The position numbers and the translations under genes are program-made. This document shows, in pieces, positions 1 to 11,646 of a DNA stretch of 64,000 nt. The notes under the pieces are model-generated. The model was not told the origin of the DNA and ran no database searches. It saw only the letters and a program-made list of their open reading frames with translations. How positions within the stretch are numbered: position 1 is the stretch's first letter; each line of letters begins with the position of its first letter. Source of the stretch: Prochlorococcus sp. AG-347-J19 (GTDB taxonomy: Bacteria; Cyanobacteriota; Cyanobacteriia; PCC-6307; Cyanobiaceae); assembly GCA_003279015.1 (NCBI GenBank), contig QCBV01000007.1, positions 48,580 through 112,579 on the forward strand. The letters are read 5' to 3'.

Positions 1-10
1 ATTCCATCTT

Positions 11-1651
11 ATGTCAAAAGATCCTGGAAGAATTTTGATATTTGATACAACTCTTCGAGATGGAGAGCAATCTCCAGGTGCAAGTTTAAATCTTGAAGAA
101 AAGCTTGCCATTGCGCATCAATTAGCAAGATTAGGGGTAGATATAATCGAAGCTGGATTCCCCTTTGCAAGTCCTGGAGACTTTAAAGCTGTTAATAAAA
201 TTGCGAAGGCTGTAGGCAAAGAAAATGGACCTATTATATGCGGTTTAGCTAGAGCGTCCAAGGGTGATATAAAAGCATGTTTTGAAGCCGTAAGTCCAGC
301 CCCAAAAAAAAGAATACATACTTTTATCGCTACAAGTGATATTCATCTTAAACATAAACTTAAAAAATCCAGAAAAGATGTTCTTCAAATAGTTCCAGAA
401 ATGGTTAATTATGCAAAGTCATTGGTTGATGATATTGAGTTTTCTTGTGAAGATGCCTCAAGGAGTGATCCTGATTTTTTATACGAAGTGATTCAACTAG
501 CAATTTCTGCAGGAGCGACAACAATAAATATCCCTGATACTGTTGGATTTACAACTCCTAGTGAATTTGGCAAATTAGTTGCTGATATAAATAAAAATGT
601 ACCAAATGTTAATGAGGCAGTAATCTCGGTTCATGGTCATAATGATTTAGGTTTAGCAGTTGCTAATTTTCTTGAAGCAGTAAAAAATGGAGCAAGACAA
701 CTTGAATGTACGATAAATGGAATAGGTGAAAGAGCCGGTAATGCCTCACTAGAAGAATTAGTAATGGCATTGCATGTAAGGAAAAGTTTTTTTAATAATT
801 TTTTCAAAAGAAATCCAGATTCGCCAACTCCTCTTACAGCCATAAGAACGGAAGAAATAACAAAAACCTCTAGGCTTGTTTCCAACCTAACTGGAATGAC
901 TGTTCAACCAAATAAAGCAATTGTGGGAGCTAACGCTTTTGCGCATGAGTCAGGCATTCATCAAGATGGAGTCTTAAAAAATAGACTAACTTACGAAATT
1001 ATCGATGCAAAAACTGTTGGTTTGAGTGATAACAAAATATCATTAGGGAAACTTAGTGGTAGAAGTGCTGTAAGAGCAAGATTAGAAGAGATGGGATATG
1101 ACTTGAGTAGGGAAGACTTAAATGATGCATTTGCTCGTTTTAAAGATTTAGCTGACAGGAAAAGAGAAATTACTGATAGAGATTTAGAAGCAATTGTTAG
1201 TGAACAAGTACAGCTTCCAGAAGCTAAATTTCAAATAAGTCTTGTACAGGTAAGTTGCGGAAATGCATCTAAACCTACCGCAACTATTACGCTTCTAAAC
1301 ACCGAAGATAATACAGAGGATACTGCGGTATCAATAGGAACTGGACCTGTTGATGCTGTATGCGAGGCTTTAAATAAATTAGCTAAAGTTCCAAATGAAT
1401 TAATTGAATTTTCTGTAAAGTCAGTAACTGAAGGTATTGATGCTTTAGGCGAAGTAACAATAAGAATAAGAAGGGATAATAAGATATATTCCGGCCATTC
1501 TGCTGACACTGATGTTGTAGTTGCAGCTGCAAATGCTTACGTTAATGCTCTAAATAGGCTTGTATTTTCTGAGAAAAAAAATTCAATTCATCCACAGTTT
1601 GATAATCTAGAAACCTCTGATAAAAGATTTCTAACTAATCCTTCAAATTAA
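11..1651 (+). CDS. leuA: 2-isopropylmalate synthase
   Basis: This enzyme condenses acetyl-CoA with 2-oxoisovalerate, the first committed step of leucine synthesis in the cytoplasm. The N-terminal TIM barrel opens with [12 protein letters not shown] at residues 12-23, the signature of the HMGL-like family. The metal-binding HGHND motif lies near residue 208. Residues from about 390 to 520 form the C-terminal LeuA allosteric domain through which leucine inhibits the enzyme. At 546 residues the protein is full length. The ATG is only 10 bases from the window edge, so the promoter is not visible. Confidence 0.97.
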   Translation: MSKDPGRILIFDTTLRDGEQSPGASLNLEEKLAIAHQLARLGVDIIEAGFPFASPGDFKAVNKIAKAVGKENGPIICGLARASKGDIKACFEAVSPAPKKRIHTFIATSDIHLKHKLKKSRKDVLQIVPEMVNYAKSLVDDIEFSCEDASRSDPDFLYEVIQLAISAGATTINIPDTVGFTTPSEFGKLVADINKNVPNVNEAVISVHGHNDLGLAVANFLEAVKNGARQLECTINGIGERAGNASLEELVMALHVRKSFFNNFFKRNPDSPTPLTAIRTEEITKTSRLVSNLTGMTVQPNKAIVGANAFAHESGIHQDGVLKNRLTYEIIDAKTVGLSDNKISLGKLSGRSAVRARLEEMGYDLSREDLNDAFARFKDLADRKREITDRDLEAIVSEQVQLPEAKFQISLVQVSCGNASKPTATITLLNTEDNTEDTAVSIGTGPVDAVCEALNKLAKVPNELIEFSVKSVTEGIDALGEVTIRIRRDNKIYSGHSADTDVVVAAANAYVNALNRLVFSEKKNSIHPQFDNLETSDKRFLTNPSN

Positions 1652-1732
1652 ATTATTTCTTAGGATTATTAAGTATCATTCAAAATAGTCTCTTAGTAAT
1701 GTAGATTAAGTTAATAGTTAAAGCAGTAGATA

Positions 1733-2125
1733 ATGAGGGAAAGGTTAATAGGATATTGGGCACTTTCATGGATTGGGTTAATCAGCAATATAGTCGCACT
1801 TCCAATTATCGCATTAATAATAAGTTATGGGCCTCCACTAAAAGTTGCAAATATAACTCTTGCCATAAGTCTTGGTTGGCCTGCTGCGATCGTTGGAATA
1901 GTCTCTTCAGCAGCTCTTTTAGCAGAGAGAAAATGGGGTGTAACTTTAACTCTAGTATCTCTATCAATGGTAATTTCTGGTATGGGTCCTTATTCAGTGG
2001 TAAGGCTCATTACTCTTCAAGACATTTTTGGAATTGGTGGGTTTACTCTTTTAACAACATTATTAAGTACTTTAGCTCTTTTATATTGGTGCAATCCAAA
2101 GCATCGAAGAAGTATTAGGCTATAA
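1733..2125 (+). CDS. conserved small integral membrane protein
   Basis: I do not recognise a characterised family. The 130-residue product is strongly hydrophobic, with about four predicted membrane helices (roughly residues 10-32, 40-62, 68-90 and 98-118) and a basic tail (CNPKHRRSIRL). It sits 80 bp downstream of leuA on the same strand and ends 8 bp before the convergent HD-domain gene. A second open frame overlaps it in another register, but only this one has membrane-protein composition. The function is unknown; a small cyanobacterial inner-membrane protein is the most that can be said. Confidence 0.7.
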   Translation: MRERLIGYWALSWIGLISNIVALPIIALIISYGPPLKVANITLAISLGWPAAIVGIVSSAALLAERKWGVTLTLVSLSMVISGMGPYSVVRLITLQDIFGIGGFTLLTTLLSTLALLYWCNPKHRRSIRL

Positions 2126-2133
2126 ATTGAAAA

Positions 2134-3606
2134 TTAAGAAAAGGTATTATTCTTGTTTGTTGGATACTGTATTCTTCTATGCCTAATTCTTTTCCACACA
2201 TTCAAGAATGCTCTTTTTATTAAAAAAATTTCTCCCTTCGATAAATTACTATCATCTAATTGACCATCTTTTTGACGTGAGTAGATAATTTTAGATATTA
2301 TTTCCAAAGCTTCCTTATCAGAAGCATTAATATTCATAGCTCTTAGCGCTGCTTCACATCCATCAGCAAGCATTAAAATAGCAGTTTCTTTTGACTGCGG
2401 AATAGGGCCATTGTATCTAAAATCATTTTCATTAATCTTGATATTTTTTTCTTTAGCCTTGTGAAAAAAATATCCCATTTTTAAAGTGCCTTGATGTTCC
2501 GGGATAAAATCTGCTATTGGCTTAGGTAATCTATTTTTTCTTGCATATTTTAATCCTTCATCAACATGCGCCTGTAATACCTCTGCACTTTTAATAGGAT
2601 CATCTATTTCATCATGAGGATTTTTTGAACCATTCTGATTTTCGATAAACCAATTAGGAGCATGTAACTTACCAACATCATGATATAAAGCTCCAGTTTT
2701 AATTAAATCAATATCACCACCAATCATTCTTGTTGCTTCTTCTGCTAACCCACATATCAATAAAGTATGTTCAAAAGTACCAGGTGCCTCAAGTGATAAT
2801 CTTCTAATAAGAGGTTTTTCTTTATCAGCCAATTCTAGTAATCTAGCTTTAGTTAATAATCCAAATATTGATTCAAAAATAGGGATAAATAAAATAGTAA
2901 AAAGCATTACTATTGCCAATAACAAGGCATCTGAAAATAAATCGCCGTTAGCAAAAACAAATTCTTCATTATCAATAAGCGATATTTTATCTTTACCTAT
3001 TAGTATCCATTGACCCAAAAATGAACCAATGGGGACAAAAATTGATACTTGAAGTAGCTGAGCTCTGCTTCTTATTTTTCCTCCAAGTACAGATACAACA
3101 GATGCACAAACTAATAAAATAAAAAATAGATTGTTATTAATAGCAAATGCCGGTTCAGGCCAACTAATGCTGGCTATTGATACCCAAGACAAAGCCGTTA
3201 TACTTCCCATGCCTTGAGCTATTATCAAAGCAGGTGGAATTATTAATGATAATGGACTTATTGTTGAAGCTAAGGCCAATTTCGAAGACTGTACCGCCAA
3301 AAGAAGGGATATTATAAAGATTATCTGTCTTGAAGAAATTGTAGGATTTTCTTTTCTTGAAACTAATATCAAAATCCCTGAACCCACAAGTACCTCAGTA
3401 AAGGTCAAAAGCCAAGAAAAAATATCTGAGATATTCAAGGGGGATATAAGGAGTAATTTATAAGAAGAAATTATCGAAATTAATATGCATATTAAAAAAA
3501 TTATGAGATTATCAATTCTTGAAATTCTTACTGTTTGTTTTATTGGAACTTGACTCCTCCCCCACAGATAAAACAATTTTTTTAAGGCAGTTGTATTGTT
3601 TTTCAC
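2134..3606 (-). CDS. PgpH-like membrane HD phosphodiesterase
   Basis: The product resembles the PgpH/7TM-HD family, whose characterised members hydrolyse cyclic di-AMP to pApA. Residues 30-245 contain about seven membrane segments. They are followed by a cytoplasmic HD domain with the metal-binding YHDVGKLH motif near residue 307, a following FIENQ motif, NPHDE and a later PEHQGT stretch, in the same order as in PgpH. At 490 residues it is shorter than Gram-positive PgpH and lacks the large extracellular domain. The match to c-di-AMP hydrolysis is inferred, but the cognate synthase gene is also in this window at 28612-29520. It is convergent with the small membrane gene at 1733. Confidence 0.85.
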   Translation of the reverse strand: MKNNTTALKKLFYLWGRSQVPIKQTVRISRIDNLIIFLICILISIISSYKLLLISPLNISDIFSWLLTFTEVLVGSGILILVSRKENPTISSRQIIFIISLLLAVQSSKLALASTISPLSLIIPPALIIAQGMGSITALSWVSIASISWPEPAFAINNNLFFILLVCASVVSVLGGKIRSRAQLLQVSIFVPIGSFLGQWILIGKDKISLIDNEEFVFANGDLFSDALLLAIVMLFTILFIPIFESIFGLLTKARLLELADKEKPLIRRLSLEAPGTFEHTLLICGLAEEATRMIGGDIDLIKTGALYHDVGKLHAPNWFIENQNGSKNPHDEIDDPIKSAEVLQAHVDEGLKYARKNRLPKPIADFIPEHQGTLKMGYFFHKAKEKNIKINENDFRYNGPIPQSKETAILMLADGCEAALRAMNINASDKEALEIISKIIYSRQKDGQLDDSNLSKGEIFLIKRAFLNVWKRIRHRRIQYPTNKNNTFS

Positions 3607-3680
3607 AGAATATGAGTAAATCTAATTGATTAATTTAAAATTATAGGCATGCTAGGTGTAAAAAGGAGATGTTTTTCTAG

Positions 3681-4577
3681 ATGTCATTAAAATTAGATGG
3701 TAAAAAATTATCTTTAGAAATTGAGAAAAAATTAAATGACTATATTTTAAATAATAAGAAATTTGCAAAAAGAGCCCCTGGTTTAGCTGTAATAAGAATT
3801 GGTGAAGATCCCGCAAGTGGAGTTTACGTTAATAATAAAGAAAAAGCATGTTTCAGAGTTGGAATAAAAAGCTTTATCTTTCATCTCAAAGATAACGTAG
3901 AGCAAAAAGAAGTCGAACAAATAATCAACAAATTAAACTTAGACAAAGATATTGATGGAATATTGCTTCAACTACCCATCCCTAAAAAGTTTGATGAGCA
4001 AAGACTTATAAGTTACATCAACCCTAACAAAGATGTAGATGGATTGAATGAGATAAACATAGGCAAACTTGTGAAAAATGAGCCTGCGATGAGGTCATGT
4101 ACACCAGCAGGAATTGTAAACTTACTAAGGTCCCAAAATATTGCAATTGAAGGAAAGAAAATTGTTGTTATTGGAAGAAGTTTACTAGTTGGGAAACCAA
4201 TATCTCTTATGATGTTAAACCTGAATGGGACCGTAACAATGACACACTCTAAAACATCTAATTTAAATAAAATCTGTAAGGACGCTGATATCCTAATTGC
4301 TGCGGCAGGGAAACCCAATCTTGTAGATTCTAGCTTTGTTAAAGAGGGTGCAGTGATTATTGATGTTGGAATACATAGATTAAAAAGTTCTGATAAAAAT
4401 AAAACCAGATTATGTGGCGATGTATTATTAGAAGATGTAATTCCTAAAGTATTTGCTTACACACCTGTGCCAGGAGGTGTTGGACCAATGACCGTAACAA
4501 TGTTACTGGTAAATACTATTTTTAGCTGGCAAAAACAATTTGGTCTATCATCAACCCTAAATGACCTTTTGCCATAA
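3681..4577 (+). CDS. folD: bifunctional methylene-THF dehydrogenase/cyclohydrolase
   Basis: FolD interconverts 5,10-methylene-, methenyl- and 10-formyl-tetrahydrofolate and supplies one-carbon units for purines and formyl-Met-tRNA. The 298-residue protein has the expected N-terminal catalytic domain and a Rossmann NADP-binding half. Visible signatures are GRSLLVGKP near residue 165 and PGGVGPMTV near residue 265. A clear Shine-Dalgarno (AAGGAGAT) at about 3662-3669 precedes the ATG by 11 nt, which is unusually strong for this genome and supports the start. It is followed at 36 bp by crtE. Confidence 0.97.
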   Translation: MSLKLDGKKLSLEIEKKLNDYILNNKKFAKRAPGLAVIRIGEDPASGVYVNNKEKACFRVGIKSFIFHLKDNVEQKEVEQIINKLNLDKDIDGILLQLPIPKKFDEQRLISYINPNKDVDGLNEINIGKLVKNEPAMRSCTPAGIVNLLRSQNIAIEGKKIVVIGRSLLVGKPISLMMLNLNGTVTMTHSKTSNLNKICKDADILIAAAGKPNLVDSSFVKEGAVIIDVGIHRLKSSDKNKTRLCGDVLLEDVIPKVFAYTPVPGGVGPMTVTMLLVNTIFSWQKQFGLSSTLNDLLP

Positions 4578-4613
4578 ATCCTAAGATGAAAAAATTTTTT
4601 TTAAAGGTAAAAA

Positions 4614-5516
4614 ATGACTGAAGTTATAAATAACATTTCGGATTTTGAAAAATATCTTAAAAATTCAAAAAAAGTTGTAGAAGAAGCACTTGATTTCTCC
4701 TTAGGTCCTGAAAATCCAGAAATACTTAGAGAGTCAATGAGATATTCTCTTTTAGCTGGAGGTAAAAGAATACGTCCAATTTTGTGTTTAGCCTCTTGTT
4801 CACTCGCCGGAGGAGAACCTTCTCTAGCTGTTCCTACGGCGGTAGCGATAGAAATGATACATACAATGTCTTTAATTCATGATGATTTACCCGCAATGGA
4901 CAATGATGACTTAAGGAGGGGTAGGCCAACAAACCATAAAGTATATGGGGATGCAATAGCTATTCTCGCAGGTGATGCTTTATTAACTAGAGCCTTCGAA
5001 ATGGTCTCTTTAAGAAGTCCAGGAGTTGATCCAACTAGATTATTAAATGTAATCGGTGAACTTTCTTTGGTGGCAGGTGCACCGGGTTTAGTGGGAGGAC
5101 AAGTTGTTGATTTAGAGTGCGAAGGCAAAGAAGTCGACCTCAAAACTCTCGAATATATTCATCTTCATAAGACTGGGGCTTTATTAAAGGCTTGCGTAAG
5201 AACAGGTGCGATGATCGCAGGCGCTAATGAAAAACTATTAAAAGCTCTAACAACATATGCAGAGGGAATTGGTTTAGCCTTCCAAATAATAGATGATATT
5301 CTTGATTTAACTTCCAGCAGTGAAAAGCTTGGTAAAACTGCCGGCAAAGATCTTTTAGCTGACAAAACTACGTACCCTAAATTACTCGGAATGGAGGAGT
5401 CAAAGAAAAGAGCATTTGATTTAGTTGAAAAAGCAAAGAATGCAATTGAACCTTGGGGGGCTGATGCAAAGCATTTAATATCATTAGCTGACTTTATTAC
5501 AAATAGAGACAGATAA
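4614..5516 (+). CDS. crtE: geranylgeranyl diphosphate synthase
   Basis: This trans-prenyltransferase makes GGPP, the precursor of carotenoids, the phytyl tail of chlorophyll and tocopherols. Both aspartate-rich motifs are visible: [10 protein letters not shown] near residue 90 and DDILD near residue 227, plus the GGKRIRP substrate-binding stretch near residue 50. The length of 300 residues is normal. An AAAGGT ribosome-binding site lies just before the ATG. The gene lies between folD and a DUF212 phosphatase-like gene, all on the same strand with gaps of 13-36 bp, which suggests one transcript. Confidence 0.96.
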   Translation: MTEVINNISDFEKYLKNSKKVVEEALDFSLGPENPEILRESMRYSLLAGGKRIRPILCLASCSLAGGEPSLAVPTAVAIEMIHTMSLIHDDLPAMDNDDLRRGRPTNHKVYGDAIAILAGDALLTRAFEMVSLRSPGVDPTRLLNVIGELSLVAGAPGLVGGQVVDLECEGKEVDLKTLEYIHLHKTGALLKACVRTGAMIAGANEKLLKALTTYAEGIGLAFQIIDDILDLTSSSEKLGKTAGKDLLADKTTYPKLLGMEESKKRAFDLVEKAKNAIEPWGADAKHLISLADFITNRDR

Positions 5517-5529
5517 ATAGTTTTAATTT

Positions 5530-6009
5530 ATGTCTGAGTTTTTTGTCTTTTTTAATAATTCAGTTCTTTTCTGGAGCTTATTATCCTGTTTACTAGCTCA
5601 ATTTTTTAAAATTGTATTCAATTTCTTTTCAACCGGAGAGTTCAGATTTGGAATTATGTTCGAGACTGGTGGTATGCCTTCAAGCCATTCGGCCTTAATA
5701 ACTGGTGCTGCATCAGGTATAGGTTATGAATTGGGATTTGATAGTTCAATATTCGCATTATCAGTTGCCATAGCGCTAATAGTTATGTATGACGCTAGTG
5801 GTGTTAGAAAATCAGCTGGAATTCAAGCTGCAGAAATCAACAAACTATCAAAAAAACTAGACCCTAAATCTGAATTACTTTTAAAAGAAACCCTGGGCCA
5901 TACAAAAATTGAGGTCATGGTGGGGAGTTTTTTAGGACCGTTAATTACTTTGCCTGGAATGTTTTTTTTAGGTTCTCCTCTCAAAATATTTAATTTGATA
6001 ATAAATTAA
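5530..6009 (+). CDS. divergent PAP2 family (DUF212) membrane protein
   Basis: The 159-residue product is a polytopic membrane protein with GGMPSSHSA near residues 47-55. This is the serine-histidine active-site-like signature of the divergent PAP2/acid phosphatase family (DUF212) conserved in cyanobacteria and plastids. The exact substrate is not known; a lipid or prenyl phosphate is plausible given that it lies 13 bp downstream of crtE. The stop codon overlaps by four bases the end of convergent cobB. Confidence 0.85.
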   Translation: MSEFFVFFNNSVLFWSLLSCLLAQFFKIVFNFFSTGEFRFGIMFETGGMPSSHSALITGAASGIGYELGFDSSIFALSVAIALIVMYDASGVRKSAGIQAAEINKLSKKLDPKSELLLKETLGHTKIEVMVGSFLGPLITLPGMFFLGSPLKIFNLIIN

Positions 6010-7397
6010 GAATCCTTTGAAAAACTAGTTTGGGTGGCATCTAAAAAGTTTTTTGCGACTTCTGGAGAACTTGGCAAATGTAAGTGAATCCAACTTGCAT
6101 GTAATTTTTCATCAAAATAGCCTTCATTTTTATATTCAGTTTCCCAGGATCTAATTTTCCATGGGGCAGATAGTTTCTTCTTATGCTCAGCTTTTCTTAA
6201 ATCAAGTTCAGATAAATTATTTTCAATTTCCCAATAATGAAATTCATGTCCTCTAACTGATTGATTTTGTTTAATGATCGGAGTATCTTTTAAACCCTTA
6301 ATGTATCTGTAACCAACTGTAAGCTTACTTTTTTTTGCTCCAAAAGGCAGGACGCCACTCATTTTATGATTATTACCATTTTCATCTTTTATAAAGTCTC
6401 CTAAAATCATCATCCCTCCGCACTCTGCATATATAAATCCATTTTTGCGGAATTTCCTCAATGAATTTAAGCTTTTTATAGAGTTACTTATATGACCAGC
6501 ATATTTTTCAGGGAACCCCCCAGGAATAATTAAAGAAGAAGCCTCATTTGGTATTTCTTCATCACCATAAATACTCCATGAAAGCAATGGGATTCCAATT
6601 TCACTTAAAAACTCCTTAGTTTCAGGATATTGAAAATGAAAGATTTTATCTTCTGCAATTGCGATAGGTTTCCTTTTTTCTATTTTAAAATCTTCAAAAC
6701 TGAGAGATTTAAATATTTTCTTTTGAGGAGATTTCATGAATTTAATAAGAGAAAATACATCAAGATTTCTTTCGGCAAAATTGGCAAAATATTCAACATC
6801 AATTTCTTTACCATTATCCAATGGAGATATTAAACCTAAATTAGCTTTGTTTAAAGTTATTTTTGAATCAGATGGTAAAAAACCAAGAATTTCTATATCT
6901 TCATTTTTAAAAACTTCTTCGATTAATTTTTTATGTCTTTCTGAATTAACGTTGTTAAATATAATTCCTGTTATTGACAACTCATTATCGAAATCTCTAA
7001 AACCTCGAACAGTCGCCAAAAGAGAAGCTACTTGACCTCTAGCATTAAGAATAAAAATTACTGGAGCATTTAAAAGTTTAGAGATATTTGCTGTGCTTGA
7101 ATAGGTTGTCGAACCTAATCCATCAAATAGACCCATTGCTCCTTCAATTAATGAGAATTCATATTTCGAAGAATGTTTAAAAAAACTTTCCTGAACCCAT
7201 TCCTCACCACTTAAAAAAATATCTAAATTCCTGCAAATAGGTTGACCAATTGAACTAAGTTGTTGTTGATCGAGATAATCCGGACCAACCTTGAAAGTTT
7301 GTATCTTTATACCTTTTGAGAACGCCCAACAAGATATCAAAAGCGATAATGTCGTTTTTCCACTATCAGTTGAAGGAGAAGATATTACACAAGGCAT
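6006..7397 (-). CDS. cobB: cobyrinate a,c-diamide synthase
   Basis: This ATP-dependent glutamine amidotransferase amidates the a and c carboxylates of cobyrinate in cobalamin synthesis. The N-terminal P-loop region reads SPSTDSGKTTLSLL at residues 7-20. The C-terminal class I glutaminase domain carries its nucleophilic Cys in YAECGGMM near residue 326 and a late GHEFHYWE stretch. The length (463) is normal. It ends a leftward series petH, zwf, opcA, cobB with 3 bp separating it from opcA. The co-location with pentose-phosphate genes appears to be genome arrangement, not a pathway link. Confidence 0.95.
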   Translation of the reverse strand: MPCVISSPSTDSGKTTLSLLISCWAFSKGIKIQTFKVGPDYLDQQQLSSIGQPICRNLDIFLSGEEWVQESFFKHSSKYEFSLIEGAMGLFDGLGSTTYSSTANISKLLNAPVIFILNARGQVASLLATVRGFRDFDNELSITGIIFNNVNSERHKKLIEEVFKNEDIEILGFLPSDSKITLNKANLGLISPLDNGKEIDVEYFANFAERNLDVFSLIKFMKSPQKKIFKSLSFEDFKIEKRKPIAIAEDKIFHFQYPETKEFLSEIGIPLLSWSIYGDEEIPNEASSLIIPGGFPEKYAGHISNSIKSLNSLRKFRKNGFIYAECGGMMILGDFIKDENGNNHKMSGVLPFGAKKSKLTVGYRYIKGLKDTPIIKQNQSVRGHEFHYWEIENNLSELDLRKAEHKKKLSAPWKIRSWETEYKNEGYFDEKLHASWIHLHLPSSPEVAKNFLDATQTSFSKDS

Positions 7398-7400
7398 TTA

Positions 7401-8702
7401 TTAGTTATTAAAACCATTAAATATTTGAAGAGCTATTTTAATAGAATTTTCAAAAAGGGGACTTGTATTGCCTCTACTACTTCCCAATAATTTACTAACA
7501 TCATACTCAGATGTAGAAAAAGAATTTGGAACAACTTGTTCTATTAATTCCATATTAGCCATTCCGCCTGCTTCAAGTCTCATACACTCCACTGATTCAC
7601 AACCAAGTATTACACAAGTATTATTTTTTTGAACCTCACTAATTTTTGAAATCAACCTCAATCCAATAACTTGTCCTAAATGAATACTTGGATTTCCCAA
7701 AGATAAGGGATTAATTGATGCAGAAATTATTTCGCCATTAATTCTTTCAAACTCTATTTTTATTGTTTCTGTATCCCTTTCAACTTTAAGAAAAGACCAA
7801 CAAAGTTTATCACTAATCCATGAGATCAAAAATAAAGCTTGAATCATATGATCTCCTGCGATATCAATATCAATATCAGTAATGTGATCTAAAATTGGTC
7901 TCCTCGAAGGCGGATCAAAAATCATTGCCAATGATTCCCTCCAATTTTTCAACCTAACCCAATTCAAATCATTAATAGCTTTATTTGAATTATTTAATTG
8001 ATCTAAAACTTTTAAACATCTGTTAGGCGATCCAAGAGCAGTATCAATTATTAACCTAAGACCATAATTAGTAAAATACTCGAAAATTTCGGGCGATTCA
8101 TCTAAGCTCCCATTCCACCACAACCAAGAAGGTAATTCATCAATGGATAATTCATCAATTATTTTTAATCCTTTATGGAATATGGAGGCTGAGTCTCCCC
8201 TAATAACAACTAAATCGCCACATATAGGTTGCATAGCTGGAGTATCACTTAATGGACAGTAAGCGGATACAAAAGTTTTGATATCTGAATTTTTATTTAA
8301 CGTTGGAGCTAAAGTTATTAATCTTCTTGGGTTTAATGTACTTATTGATGATTCAAAAAATTGTCCCCTAAAATCTTCAAAGTCTTTATTAGAAAAATCT
8401 TCCTTCAACAAATTCAATAATTCTTCACTACTAATGGATGTAGTGAGAGGAAGTCCTTGATCTAATATAAATTTTTTTGCAACTTCAATTATCTCTGGAC
8501 TTAAATTTCCAGTAATTGGTCCATTTATTAATCCTTTTTGAACCAAACATTGTTCTAGCCAAGCAGGCTGCCAAACCATTAATGAAAAAGTGTTAGCTCC
8601 AGTATTATCTTTATCTTCAGAAATCCATAATTTATTAAGGTAATTAGAAATTTCCTGATAAGGCAGTTCTAATGGAGTTTGGAGTGTTAGTTGAGGTTTC
8701 AT
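7401..8702 (-). CDS. opcA: glucose-6-phosphate dehydrogenase assembly protein OpcA
   Basis: OpcA is the cyanobacterial partner that promotes the oligomerisation and redox-sensitive activation of glucose-6-phosphate dehydrogenase, controlling the oxidative pentose phosphate pathway in the dark. The 433-residue protein matches the OpcA family in length and general sequence, including VILGCESVECMRLEAGGMAN near the C-terminus. It starts one base after the zwf stop, so the two are translated from one mRNA. This tight zwf-opcA pairing is itself strong evidence for the assignment. Confidence 0.93.
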   Translation of the reverse strand: MKPQLTLQTPLELPYQEISNYLNKLWISEDKDNTGANTFSLMVWQPAWLEQCLVQKGLINGPITGNLSPEIIEVAKKFILDQGLPLTTSISSEELLNLLKEDFSNKDFEDFRGQFFESSISTLNPRRLITLAPTLNKNSDIKTFVSAYCPLSDTPAMQPICGDLVVIRGDSASIFHKGLKIIDELSIDELPSWLWWNGSLDESPEIFEYFTNYGLRLIIDTALGSPNRCLKVLDQLNNSNKAINDLNWVRLKNWRESLAMIFDPPSRRPILDHITDIDIDIAGDHMIQALFLISWISDKLCWSFLKVERDTETIKIEFERINGEIISASINPLSLGNPSIHLGQVIGLRLISKISEVQKNNTCVILGCESVECMRLEAGGMANMELIEQVVPNSFSTSEYDVSKLLGSSRGNTSPLFENSIKIALQIFNGFNN

Positions 8703-8703
8703 T

Positions 8704-10227
8704 TTAAGGTCTGCGCCAGAAAATATTATCTTTTGAAAGTAATTGATCAGACTCTGGAGGTCCCCACGTTATAGATTCATAATTATAAATAGGTAACTTC
8801 CAAGGAGAATTATCCATCAATTCAATTAATGGCGTATAAAGTTTCCAGGCTGCCTCTACTTCATCACTTCTAGTAAATAAGGTTGGGTCAGAAAGCATTG
8901 CATCTGCTAATAATCTTACATATCCCTCATCTGAAGGTTCTCCAAATGATTCATCATAGGAAAATTCCATCTCAACAGGTCTCGATTTCATTCCAGAACC
9001 AGGAGATTTTACCTCAAATTTGAAAGTAGCCCCTTCATTTGGCTGAATTCTAAGGATAAGTTGATTTGGAGCAGGATTTATTATTGTTGATTCAAATAAA
9101 TGAACAGGAACGTCTTTAAAAGTCAAGACTATTTCTCCAAGTCTTTTAGGAAGTCTTTTCCCTGTTCTCAAATAAAAAGGGACCCCTTGCCAACGCCAGT
9201 TATCAACAAAAACTTTTGTCGCAATATAAGTTTCTGTTGTGCTATTACAATTAACACCATCTTCCTGCCTATATCCTTTGAGTCGATTTGAAATATTTCC
9301 TCCCTCACCATATTGACCTCTTATGCAACAATTCCACGGTTCATTTTCGTCAGCAAGTTTTGAAGCTTGAAGAACCTTAGCTTTTTCATTTCTTATTGCT
9401 TCTGGTTCAAACTTTCCAGGAGGTTCCATAGCAGTAACAGCAAGCATTTGAGTCATATGATTTTGAAGCATATCCCTTAAAGCACCAGAGCTTTCGTAAT
9501 AACCTGCTCTATCTTCAACACCCACTATTTCAGATGAAGTAATTTGTACACTGGAAATATAATTTCTATTCCAGATTGGTTCAAAAATCGTATTAGCAAA
9601 CCTTAAAACAAGAATATTTTGAACTGTCTCTTTACCTAAATAATGATCAATCCTATAAATCTGACTTTCTTCAGCACAACTTTGAACAATCTTGTTTAAT
9701 TTTTTTGCACTTGAATAATCTCTTCCAAAAGGTTTTTCAATCACTAGACGACTTTTCTTGGGGTCATTTAAAAGGCCAGCTGCTTTAAGAGCTTTACATC
9801 CACTTGCATAGAAATTGGGAGATACTGATAAATAAAATGTTCTATTCCCATGAGTAGCTTGTGTTTTATCAATTTCATTTAATCTTTTTGAAAGCCTTAC
9901 AACATCATCACTTTGTTGTAAGTCAACTGGTTCATAGAAAAGATAATTAGAAAATTGTTCCCACTCCCTTTCTTTACCTAATATTTGATTGCATAGCTTA
10001 CCTTTCATCTTTTCTCTAAACTCATTATCAGTCCAAGGTCTTCTTGCACAACCAACTATTCCAAACTCACTAGGAATTCTTCTTTGCAAAAAGAGTTCAA
10101 ATAAGGCTGGTATTAATTTTCTATGAGTAAGATCTCCACTAGCACCAAATATTACTAAGCATTGTGGAGATATGACTCTTTCCTGCCGTAAACCTAATCT
10201 TAAAGGATTACTTAGAGTTGAAGGCAT
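8704..10227 (-). CDS. zwf: glucose-6-phosphate 1-dehydrogenase
   Basis: Zwf oxidises glucose-6-phosphate to 6-phosphogluconolactone with NADP, the entry to the oxidative pentose phosphate pathway used at night. The nucleotide-binding motif IFGASGDLTHRKL is at residues 27-39 and the substrate/catalytic RIDHYLGKE is near residue 195. At 507 residues it is full length. The gene is immediately followed by opcA. The 110-bp gap to petH upstream contains no recognised structure, so zwf may have its own promoter there. Confidence 0.97.
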   Translation of the reverse strand: MPSTLSNPLRLGLRQERVISPQCLVIFGASGDLTHRKLIPALFELFLQRRIPSEFGIVGCARRPWTDNEFREKMKGKLCNQILGKEREWEQFSNYLFYEPVDLQQSDDVVRLSKRLNEIDKTQATHGNRTFYLSVSPNFYASGCKALKAAGLLNDPKKSRLVIEKPFGRDYSSAKKLNKIVQSCAEESQIYRIDHYLGKETVQNILVLRFANTIFEPIWNRNYISSVQITSSEIVGVEDRAGYYESSGALRDMLQNHMTQMLAVTAMEPPGKFEPEAIRNEKAKVLQASKLADENEPWNCCIRGQYGEGGNISNRLKGYRQEDGVNCNSTTETYIATKVFVDNWRWQGVPFYLRTGKRLPKRLGEIVLTFKDVPVHLFESTIINPAPNQLILRIQPNEGATFKFEVKSPGSGMKSRPVEMEFSYDESFGEPSDEGYVRLLADAMLSDPTLFTRSDEVEAAWKLYTPLIELMDNSPWKLPIYNYESITWGPPESDQLLSKDNIFWRRP

Positions 10228-10337
10228 ATTTTTAGTATTCTTTTTTTAAAATCCTCTTTTTTTCAAAGATTAGCTACATATTGTGTCTAAACCAAAAAGT
10301 ATTTAGTGGGTGAACCTGAAATCTGAATATCAAATAC

Positions 10338-11489
<1,152 letters not shown>

Positions 11490-11646
11490 TTATCAATTTG
11501 TAGTTTAATTTGTAGTGATTTCACAAAAATGGTTACGTTTTGAGATCGGAATAATTAGAAGAAATTATTTTTATTTTTCAGTATTTGTTGTTTTTATCAG
11601 TATAGTTACACAGAAATAATTTTTTATTTGGTTAAAAAATTCATTT

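Noticed and set aside
1756..2118. A second ORF overlapping the small membrane protein gene
   Set aside because: Its product is rich in Ser, Asn and Trp with no domain, and it lies in a different frame of a gene with clear membrane-helix pattern.
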